Shown here piece after piece: positions 46,301 through 58,300 of a DNA stretch of 60,000 bases. The position numbers and the translations under genes are program-made. Source of the stretch: Nematostella vectensis (taxonomy: Eukaryota; Cnidaria; Anthozoa; Actiniaria; Edwardsiidae). The stretch lies in NCBI RefSeq assembly GCF_932526225.1, contig NC_064046.1, forward strand, positions 12,447,208-12,507,207, written 5' to 3'. The first letter of the stretch is position 1; each line of letters opens with the position of its first letter. The notes below the pieces were generated by a model that was not told where the DNA came from, ran no database searches, and was given only the letters and a program-made list of their open reading frames with translations.

Positions 46301-49300
46301 TCACATTTTTTAGTCTCATTTATCAACATAATACTGGTTTTAAAGTTACTACCAGACTGTTTGATCACTTATCTTACCTTTGGCCCTCATACATCTCAAC
46401 TCTATCCCTTTTCAATGTGCTGGAGCTTTAAGATCCCTGCTTTTGCTTGGGCATTGGTTTGATGCTGTTTGTCTCCATCATTTCGCTGACCAACTGCAAG
46501 CGAAGATAATGCCTGACACTTGAAGGGGGATCGTCTGTAGCGTCTGTTTTTAGTTCCTGCCAACCTTTTCATCTGTTTTGCCGGCAGACACTTAGACAGG
46601 TGTACAGCAGCCTTAGTGCGTAGTTGTCACTTCTCGCTTAGATGAATAAAGATTCCCGGGTCTTTTTTCATTTCTATAAAACTGAGCTAATATACTCGTG
46701 GCAGGCATGATAAGGGATTTTATCAAAATACTAATAAATTCAGTGTGGCTAGACATGTTGCTTATAAATCTTGTTGTCAGGCATGTCTATTTTTGTGGTA
46801 ATTTCAGCTCAGTAACAAGAGGGCTGTTCATGGCTGTCTAACTTGTAATTCATCCTGTGTGGCCAACTCCAGGATTCCTTTATTCAAAACTTATTTTATT
46901 TCTCTTTTTTGTCATGTTCTATTAGCTATTTGCTTATTGTTTGACTTCTACAGCTAATGTGTTTTCAAAGGATTAAAACAAGCGTACTCTATAATTCACA
47001 AGTAATTATTAATCAAAGTTAAATATGAAATACTGAGTATATTCCTCTTTTAACATTAAAGAAGTCTCTTGTTTTTACTGTTGTTTCATTATGATAAAAT
47101 ATTTTTGGAAAAAAGATCATTTGGTTTGACTTTCAATGTTTATTATCATACTAGAAAGTTTTATTACTGACTAATGGAGTGAACAAAACGCTTTGTGTGC
47201 GAATGCTAAAAAACCTATATTCAGTTTTACTGCCAAACATTTTTTTTTATATTACAAATTTAATTTACAGTAGATTATGGATTAAAGATTGTAGATCATT
47301 TCCAAATGTTTGATAACTTTGAATATTATGTATTTGTAGACTTGATATTTAATTTTGATGGACATCAACAGAACAGAGTGTCCCTCTTCAGTCTGTCATG
47401 CGTCATGATAATGTTACATTTACCTTTCAGCCAATAACTCACTTCCTTGTAAAATGGAGATCCCTGCCGTATGAAGAGAGTACTTGGGAAGTGAAAGTAA
47501 GTGAAGTATGCCACTCTGTGGCTGGTGTATCTTATTCAGAATTCAATTTTTTCCGTGTGTCTAAAGGCATAGCACTACTTCGTATGGTTTCTCTATAAAT
47601 TCCTCTTTTTCACCACAATTACTCCATTTAGAATATTATTCACAGCTTCTTCTACGTAAAGGAGCCATTTATGCTAAGCATGGGGCCTTTGTTATTTATG
47701 TTGCTGCACTATATTCTGTATGCTCCCCTCTAACTCAATAGACAATTGGAAATATCTGATAACAAACAAGTGGGAAGTGCCACAGACATAGGCTAAATGT
47801 TTTTCTTCTATATTTCTTCTAGAATTTATTAGAACTTTGAGCAGCCAACAGTCAAAAATTGTGTACCATAATAATTTCCATGATTTTAGTTTTAGAGCAT
47901 AGCTTTGAATAAAAGTCAAATCAATTCTATTTGTGATCAACATTTTTCGAAATTTGGAAAAATTATAGAGGCATTCTTTGAATAGTTGTTATTGAGATGG
48001 AGAGTGATTGATATCATTGCATTGCTTTTTGAAAAAAAAAACAATTTTTAGATATTTCATTTGAAACACCACACATGATTACGGATATGTCCACATTTAC
48101 ACCCAACGTACACACAAAACAGTAAACCAATTTGGGTTACAATACACCAAAGCTCTAGTCCAACCTTATCTGAAATATCTACGTTGTTATATCATGTAAT
48201 TTCATTCAAGGTTTTGTGATCTATTTTATAGTATCATTCTATCTACGATTTTGTCTCACTAAAAATGTTATTCAACTCCAGGCTGATGTTGAAGAATCAA
48301 AGATCCAACAGTTCTACAAGCTGAGGGAACCACCCCCACTACCCCAGCGACAGTTCCGACCCCGCCCATACCCACATGAGTGGCACAAGCTTGAGACATC
48401 CCCTGTGTACAAAGATGAGAATACTCTGCGCGAGTACCAGCTAGAAGGTGTCAACTGGCTGATGTTCTGTTGGTGTAACAGGTAAAATCTGGCATAATGA
48501 AACTCACAAACATTAGAAACTGAAGTTGTTATTACCAGCAAAGAGTGGTGTCTTTTTGTTATTCGAACGCTAATTCTGTTTGTTGTTGTTGTTGATGTTT
48601 TTTCCAGGCAAAATTCAATCCTCGCAGATGAAATGGGTCTTGGGAAAACTATCCAGAGTATTGCATTCCTATTTGAAATGCAGGTGACTATCGAGAAAAC
48701 AAAGAATTGAACAATTTTAAATGTGAACTTGTTTGTACATACTGCCCAATAATATTTTTCTCAGAATTGTGTGCCATTCGATTTGAAATTTTATATGCCT
48801 AATAATGTTTTTTTCCCAGCGTTATGGCATCAGAGGGCCTAATCTGGTAATAGCCCCCCTATCTACGATCTCTAATTGGCAGCGCGAGTTTGAGTCTTGG
48901 AATGACATCAATGCTGTCGTCTACCATGGAAGGTACAATACTTATATCTCATCACCCTTATTTAATGAGAGGGTGCACATAACCCTTTGCTGTTTAGGTA
49001 TATTGGTATTTTTAAAAAAAAACCTTGTCAGTGTAAATGGCAATTGTTGGTTGGCAAATGGTAGTACTGCTGTTGAAACGAACCATGGATCTCTTTTCTT
49101 CTACTGAAAGCAGAAAAATATCTTTAAATCACACTATCGTCTATTAAAGTAATTGATGCCTGGCTTGGGCGACATGACGAAAAAACCCTGAATATGCGCA
49201 CTTCGAAGAGATGAAGAAAGAAGATACAATTTCTTACAATGGCCATAATTTCCTTGTATTCCTACTCAAATAAGTTTTTTCTTTATTTTCTCTCACCAGT

Positions 49301-52300
49301 GCATCGAGCAGACACCTTATTCAGGAGTACGAGTTTTACTACAGGGATGAGCATGTGGGTAGAAATACATTTATTATTTATTCGTCGTCAAGCCACTTTC
49401 ATTCATTTTTTTGTTGTCTATCTGGTTATGCTGGATATAATGACTATCACAGTGTAATGAAATCAACGCTTCCTATGGAGATTTTATATGAGGAATTTTA
49501 ATCATGAAGAGATCTTGATAAGGAACATAATTACATTAGTAAATACAGAAAGTGTGTTTGTGCACGCTAATTACAAATGACAGAATTATTAAGTTAAATC
49601 CTAATTTACAACACAGTGTAAGAATGCTAATAGTATTACAGTATATAGCACCTTATGGACTCCATATTTCAGTATTTTATGTACAGGTAATCCTAAAGTG
49701 TCAAGGTCTATAGTTCAATAACCAACATGCAGGAGGGAGTTTTTTACATGCTTAAAATGCATGAGCCATCTTCCACTGTACTGCACTGCTCTAAGCAAAT
49801 CAGAATCTAGTAATTTTTCCATATGTGTGTATGTATATATATATTTATGCAGTTACAGCCTGTGATGTTAAACTTTGCTCTTTGCATTCTAAACATCATT
49901 TTGTGGTTGTGTCTCCCTTTCGTAGAGTTCATAGTATGAAGTACCATGGCATTTTAATAGGATGCAAAGATGTAAAAAAAAAGCACTGGAAATGAGAAAT
50001 TTCTGTCAGTAAAAACAGTTATAAGGATAAAAGAATGGCATGTTATGGGAGTGTGTGTGTAGCCATATTATCCTCTCTCCAAATCTACTTGTCTGTGTTG
50101 CTTAGTTGTGTTTAGATTTTCATAGAATCTAGAGCTCATTATTCTAAATGTATGACTCTATTGGCTTTTTCACCACCCAACTTGTAGTTTATCCACCAAA
50201 TAAGCCTGTTTGTATCCGCTGTATATGTTTTCTAGCTATATAATACCTGGTTTGACTTTTGGTTGCAGGGCCAGCCTATTCCAAACATCTTCAAATTCCA
50301 AGTGTTGATCACAACCTATGAAATCATCATTGGTAAGACCCTAATAATCTATATAATTGAAAGGGAAGTAAACAAAAATAAACCTGATTAAGTAGACCAG
50401 AGAGAATTTAGTTCAAAGGGACCTGCGTGTTTGACTGTTCTTGTAGTTATTTCACGGTTTCCAATGTGCCTCACTACAGTAGTAGTTATTCTTATGCAAT
50501 TACAGCCAGTGATGATAAACATTGCTGTTCACATTCTGAACATCATTTTGTTGACACTCCTTACCTAATCTGAGGCTGCTAGGGTCTTTTTCAAGAATTT
50601 GTAATAAGAAGGGTGCAAATTCACAGGGTGGTGGGCAAAGTTGAAGCTGGAAAGGTTGACAAGGGTGTTCAAAGGGACTCTTGTGTTTCAGAATACTATT
50701 TCAGTACAACATATTTTTATCTACTTATACTGTCCACTTAGTTATACACAAAAGCACAGTCCGTTGCATACACAGTAATTTTCTCATACTTGCCTTCTCA
50801 CACACCCTTTTACTTTAATTTTGTAGGGTTGTCTTATATTTACCAGATTCTTTCCTTTTTTCTTCAAGCAGTTGCATGGTGGGGATAATGAGTAAAATGT
50901 TCTTGTATTATTGACATCAATTTTTCTCTTTCAGCCGACAACATGCAGTTGAGTACTGTCCCCTGGAGAGCTGTGATCATTGATGAGGCTCATCGCCTAA
51001 AAAACAGGAACTGTAAGCTGCTAGAAGGACTGAACAACCTACAAATGGTATGCTTTACATGTGTATTTAAAATGCAACAACAGCTACAGCTCCGACAGAA
51101 TGGCAGATAAAAACACTTAAGCAGTTTACAATGAGCTTGAAAGCAGTTTGCATGAAAATACAAATAATTTATGCCCAGAAACTGACCACCTTTCAATTCT
51201 CAAATTAATAACATTGTTTTCTACTGTTGCCATACTTGTAGCCCTCCTCGTTTTTTTTAAAGTCGCCATTGTCTTTGAATGGAAAAGTATTATTCCCAAA
51301 GTGATAGCAAACACCTACAATATGGGTCAAGACGGCATTGGCACATAGGCTTCCCTACTTCCCTGATCCAGTTTTGAATAACACACGCACCAGAATACAA
51401 CAGGTTTTAATGTCTCATTGCATTATGTTTTTTTACATTATTTTTGTCCTCACTATGTGTTTGGTCTGTTTTGCCATCTTGGTTTATCCATGGTGTTCAG
51501 AGTTGTGATTATGAGCCAACTAAAAGTCTACCTTTGCCCTTTCCAGGAACACAGAATTCTCTTGACAGGAACACCTCTGCAGAATAATGTGGAGGAGCTG
51601 TTCAGTTTGCTGAATTTTCTAGAGCCCTCGCAGTTCCCATCACAAGGTGCTTTCCTGATGGAATTTGGTGACCTGAAGACTGAGAGCCAAGTAGACAAGC
51701 TGAAGCAGCTGCTGAAACCAATGATGCTTCGACGACTGAAGGAAGATGTGGAGAAGAACATTGCTCCCAAAGAAGAAACAATTATTGAGGTAAGTTAAGT
51801 ACAATCTGTCCTTTGCTGCTTAGTTGTGCATGGTGTACATTGGAAACTAGTGACTCCCATACTTGCTCTACAGTACAACCCTATAAGTGGTCACACCTTA
51901 CTGTAGATAACCTTGAGTTTACAATTTTGGGTTGGCACTAAGTCAACATGGAAACATGGCTTTATAATGCTATGTAAACCGTATGATGATTCTTTGCTAA
52001 TACAACTATTCCCCCCCTCCCAAAAAAAAAAAAAAGTAAGCACAAAATGAAGTCAGAATCCAAAAAGCTAGACTTGCCCAGGTTTTTTGACATTGTCTCT
52101 GCTACATTTCTATGGCAGCCTGTGATGAAAAACTTTGCTGTTCACATTCTGAATGCAATGTTGACACTCCTTACCTATTCTGAGGCTGCTAGTGTTGCTT
52201 TTCCTTCAAAAGAACATGCAAGTAACTCATTTGATGCTCAAAATTGTTCATTGATTGTTTCCTTGGTCAGGTTGAGCTCACTACAGTGCAGAAGAAGTTC

Positions 52301-55300
52301 TACCGTGCCATCCTAGAAAGAAACTTTGCATTCCTGGCCAAGGGAACATCGTCCACCGCCAATGTCCCAAACCTGATGAACACCATGATGGAACTACGGA
52401 AATGCTGTAATCATCCATTTCTCATCACTGGTGCCGAGGAGAAGATCCTACAAGAGTATGGACGAGAACATGTGGATAGACACACCCATGCGATGATTGA
52501 AGCATCAGGGAAACTAGTGCTGATTCACAAGCTGCTGCCCAAGCTGAAACTGGGTGGGCATAAGGTGCTGGTGTTCTCTCAGATGGTGCGCTGCCTGGAC
52601 ATATTAGAAGATTACCTGGTCCACATGAAGTACCCATATGAGAGAATCGATGGGCGGGTGCGTGGCAACCTTCGACAGGCCGCCATTGACAGGTTCTCCA
52701 AGCCAGACTCTGACCGCTTTGTCTTCCTGCTCTGCACAAGAGCAGGAGGTCTTGGCATCAACTTGACAGCTGCCGACACTGTCATCATCTTTGACTCAGA
52801 TTGGAATCCTCAGAACGACTTGCAGGCCCAGGCAAGGTGCCATCGTATTGGTCAGTCCAGGTCGGTCAAGGTATACCGCCTGATTACCAGGAATTCCTAC
52901 GAGAGGGAGATGTTTGATCGAGCTAGCATGAAGCTGGGTTTGGACAAGGCTGTACTTCAATCCATGAACACCAAGGAAAATGCAGGCAACAATGTAAGCA
53001 TTTAATTATTATTGCTATCAAATTGCCTTATTATTATGAAATTCCCCAATTTTGCAAGTCTCAAAATATTGCTAAAAATATCACTGGAAATATAAGTGTT
53101 GTGATATTGAATTGATAGAAAACTTTAGTGATTCAACTCAATTTCTCCTTTTGGGGTACTGTTGCATGGTCCACTATGTAATACATCCAGGCATTAAGAC
53201 TAGACATGAAGCTTTACTGCATTATGGTACATTTTGACGTAATATAAGGGATGCGTAGATAAAAAATTTAATTGAAAAATACCCCCCCCTTCCAAATATA
53301 GTGTTGATGTCAGCCCATGATGATAATCTTTGCTGTTCACATTCTGAACACAGTGTTGACATACCTTACACCTAATCTGAGGCTGGAACAAATAAGGGGA
53401 TCATCAGCCTATCCTGATATCCTAGATAAATCTAATCTCGCCCTTCTCTATGTGCACAGGGTCAGATGTCCAAGCGTGAGATTGAGGACTTGCTGAAGCG
53501 GGGGGCATATGGAGCGATCATGGAAGAAGACAATGATGATGCCTCCAAGTGAGTCTTCCTCAATACATGTTACCTGTTGTTCCCACACCTGTGGCCTATA
53601 GGGCCTCCTCATTTCACTGCCAAACTCCATCCAAAAATACAGTAAATGTATGAGGCAATATCTAAAATACAGGAGGAAATGCCTTGAAAGGGCCTTTTGG
53701 GCCCCCTCATGTTAAAAATTCTGGCTACGCTGCCGTGGCTGTGGCTGTATTGGTAATGTTAGCATGGGGTGTTTTTGATTGTTAAATTTTGAATTTTGAT
53801 TTTTAAATGCTCATCAATGGTATCTGGAATCAGGTCAGGGCTTATTTATGAAATTTATTATAAATACTAACAAGTCAATCTGAAATTTGTATCAATTTTT
53901 TTTTCCTTTCCTAAAACCTATTAGGTTCTGTGAAGAAGACATTGATCAGATTTTGGAGAGGAGAACACAGGTGATTCAAGTGGAGTCAGAAGGCAAAGGA
54001 TCAACATTTGCTAAGGTATAATAGATGCACTTTAGTGAATGAAAATTAGAAAGAATTAGAATTGTGGAGATCAACCCCATGAAGAACAAAGTTTCAATAG
54101 TTATTGTAGTTGCTAAATTGCAATTCACTGTCTTTCCCTAGGCAAGTTTTGTATCGGCTAAAGGTGATGATGATATTGATGTTGATGATCCTGACTTCTG
54201 GGAGAAGTGGGCAAAGAAAGCAGACCTGGATGTAGACTACCTCAACAACAAGGTATGTTCCTTTGTGTCTAATCTATCCAAACAATTCAGCTGGTTCTTA
54301 AAGAATCCTTGTCAGAAACAACTTGCTATTGTCTTATTTCAATTTTGTCTTTATTCAAGTGTTATTTACCCATTTTGATTAAAAAATATCACAATTGTCT
54401 TCCCAAAGACTATTATGCAAGTGGATGCTGTCTTGCACTTGGTATTATAGTCCTCCCAAAGACTATTATGCAAGTGGATGCTGTCTTGCACTTGGTATTA
54501 TAGTCTTCCCAAAGACTATTATGCAAGTGGATGCTGTCTTGCACTTGGTATTATAGTCTTTCCAAAGACTATTATGCAAGTGGATGCTGTCTTGCACTTG
54601 GTATTATAGTCTTCCCAAAGACTATTATGCAAGTGGATGCTGTCTTGCACTTGGTATTATAGTCTTCCCAAAGACTATTATGCAAGTGGATGCTGTCTTG
54701 CACTTGGTATTATAGTCTTCCCAAAGACTATTATGCAAGTGGATGCTGTCTTGCACTTGGTATTATAGTCTTCCCAAAGACTATTATGCAAGTGGATGCT
54801 GTCTTGCACTTGGTATTATAATCTTCCCAAAGACTATTATGCAAGTGGATGCTGTCTTGCACTTGGTATTATAGTCTTCCCAAAGACTATTATGCAAGTG
54901 GATGCTGTCTTGCACTTGGTATTATAGTCTTTCCAAAGACTATTATGCAAGTGGATGCTGTCTTGCACTTGGTATTATAGTCTTTCCAAAGACTATTATG
55001 CAAGTGGATGCTGTCTTGCACTTGGTATTATAGTCCTCCCAAAGACTATTATGCAAGTGGATGCTGTCTTGCACTTGGTATTATAATCTTCCCAAAGACT
55101 ATTATGCAAGTGGATGCTGTCTTGCACTTGATATTATAGTCTTCCCAAAGACTATTATGCAAGTGGATGCTGTCTTGCACTTGGTATTATAGTCTTCCCA
55201 AAGACTATTATGCAAGTGGATGCTGTCTTGCACTTGGTATTATAGTCTTTCCAAAGACTATTATGCAAGTGGATGCTGTCTTGCACTTGGTATTATAGTC

Positions 55301-58300
55301 TTCCCAAAGACCATTATGCAAGTGGATGCTGTCTTGCACTTGGTATTATAGTCTTTCCAAAGACTATTATGCAAGTGGATGCTGTCTTGCACTTGGTATT
55401 ATAGTCTTTCCAAAGACTATTATGCAAGTGGATGCTGTCTTGCACTTGGTATTATAGTCCTCCCAAAGACTATTATGCAAGTGGATGCTGTCTTGCACTT
55501 GGTATTATAGTCTTTCCAAAGACTATTATGCAAGTGGATGCTGTCTTGCACTTGGTATTATAGTCTTTCCAAAGACTATTATGCAAGTGGATGCTGTCTT
55601 GCACTTGGTATTATAATCTTCCCAAAGACTATTATGCAAGTGGATGCTGTCTTGCACTTGGTATTATAGTCTTCCCAAAGACTATTATGCAAGTGGATGC
55701 TGTCTTGCACTTGGTATTATAGTCTTTCCAAAGACTATTATGCAAGTGGATGCTGTCTTGCACTTGGTATTATAGTCTTCCCAAAGACCATTATGCAAGT
55801 GGATGCTGTCTTGCACTTGGTATTATAGTCTTTCCAAAGACTATTATGCAAGTGGATGCTGTCTTGCACTTGGTATTATAGTCTTTCCAAAGACTATTAT
55901 GCAAGTGGATGCTGTCTTGCACTTGGTATTATAGTCCTCCCAAAGACTATTATGCAAGTGGATGCTGTCTTGCACTTGGTATTATAGTCTTTCCAAAGAC
56001 TATTATGCAAGTGGATGCTGTCTTGCACTTGGTATTATAGTCTTTCCAAAGACTATTATGCAAGTGGATGCTGTCTTGCACTTGGTATTATAATCTTCCC
56101 AAAGACTATTATGCAAGTGGATGCTGTCTTGCACTTGGTATTATAGTCTTCCCAAAGACTATTATGCAAGTGGATGCTGTCTTGCACTTAGTATTATAGT
56201 CTTTCCAAAGACTATTATGCAAGTGGATGCTGTCTTGCACTTGGTATTATAGTCCTCCCAAAGACTATTATGCAAGTGGATGCTGTCTTGCACTTGGTAT
56301 TATAGTCTTTCCAAAGACTATTATGCAAGTGGATGCTGTCTTGCACTTGGTATTATAGTCTTTCCAAAGACTATTATGCAAGTGGATGCTGTCTTGCACT
56401 TGGTATTATAATCTTCCCAAAGACTATTATGCAAGTGGATGCTGTCTTGCACTTGGTATTATAGTCTTCCCAAAGACTATTATGCAAGTGGATGCTGTCT
56501 TGCACTTAGTATTATAGTCTTTCCAAAGACTATTATGCAAGTGGATGCTGTCTTGCACTTGGTATTATAGTCTTTCCAAAGACTATTATGCAAGTGGATG
56601 CTGTCTTGCACTTGGTATTATAGTCCTCCCAAAGACTATTATGCAAGTGGATGCTGTCTTGCACTTGGTATTATAGTCTTTCCAAAGACTATTATGCAAG
56701 TGGATGCTGTCTTGCACTTGGTATTATAGTCCTCCCAAAGACTATTATGCAAGTGGATGCTGTCTTGCACTTGGTATTATAGTCTTTCCAAAGACTATTA
56801 TGCAAGTGGATGCTGTCTTGCACTTGGTATTATAGTCTTCCCAAAGACTATTATGCAAGTGGATGCTGTCTTGCACTTGGTATTATAATCTTCCCAAAGA
56901 CTATTATGCAAGTGGATGCTGTCTTGCACTTGGTATTATAGTCTTCCCAAAGACTATTATGCAAGTGGATGCTGTCTTGCACTTGGTATTATAATCTTCC
57001 CAAAGACTATTATGCAAGTGGATGCTGTCTTGCACTTGGTATTATAGTCTTTCCAAAGACTATTATGCAAGTGGATGCTGTCTTGCACTTGGTATTATAG
57101 TCCTCCCAAAGACTATTATGCAAGTGGATGCTGTCTTGCACTTGGTATTATAGTCTTCCCAAAGACTATTATGCAAGTGGATGCTGTCTTGCACTTGGTA
57201 TTATAGTCTTTCCAAAGACTATTATGCAAGTGGATGCTGTCTTGCACTTGGTATTATAGTCTTCCCAAAGACTATTATGCAAGTGGATGCTGTCTTGCAC
57301 TTGGTATTATAGTCTTTCCAAAGACTATTATGCAAGTGGATGCTGTCTTGTACTTGGTATTATAGTCTTCCCAAAGACCATTATGCAAGTGGATGCTGTC
57401 TTGCACTTGGTATTATAATCTTCCCAAAGACTATTATGCAAGTGGATGCTGTCTTGCACTTGGTATTTTGCTAGGATGATAAAAGGGTGGCTGAAATGCA
57501 TTTATACGACTATTTTTGCAATGACAGGATGAGAGAATCCTTGATGCACCTCGACAACGCAAGCAGACAAGGCGTTATGGTAATGAGGATGGGGATTTTG
57601 AATTGTCTGACATTGAGATGGATGAAGAAGACGTCAAGGTGCCTCATCGGTCATCCTGGACACGTGTGGAATGCTTCAGGGTGGAGAAGAACTTGCTCAT
57701 CTATGGGTGTGTAACAAAAATCACTATTTTCCTCCTCTTGTACAGCTTTGACTTTATGCAAAAAGGTTCAGGTTTGACATCTTGTTTTTCTCTTGTATAA
57801 TTATATTCTTTGGCTTATCTGTAGTGACTCAATATTGGCTAAGAGATCATGTGACTATTTGGATGGCCAACTAGCGTGCACTCAGACTTTTATTGGCAAA
57901 ATAACAGCAATAATTTCTGTGTTTATTTTGGCTTGAATTTGTCACCTAAAAGGTCAGGTTGTATTTGACGTCAAGGACGTCAACGTCGTTTTTCAGCAAA
58001 TCATGAGCGTGGGTGCCGTTTTTTATGACGTTCGTGTTGACTTACTTATAATAATAATAATAATATCTGCATTTATATAGCGCCTCATCAATAATTGCCC
58101 TAGGCACTTTACAATTATAATTACTATTACTTAAGCTCTCTATCACTTGTGTTGTTGCTGGAACTGTTGTTGTTGCTAACTTACTTTCTTTTACTCTAGC
58201 TGGGGCCGATTCAAGGAGATTCTTACACATGGCCGATTCAAGACCAAGATTGGTGAACGGGACGTGGAGTCCATCTCTCGTACCATCCTTGTCTACTGCC

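Noticed and set aside
50540-50573. U6 snRNA as target of the snoRNA D-box guide, as for SNORD8/9 in human CHD8
   Set aside because: Only CTAAT matches the U6 segment around A53 and the register to the D box is wrong; the D' guide to 28S fits much better.
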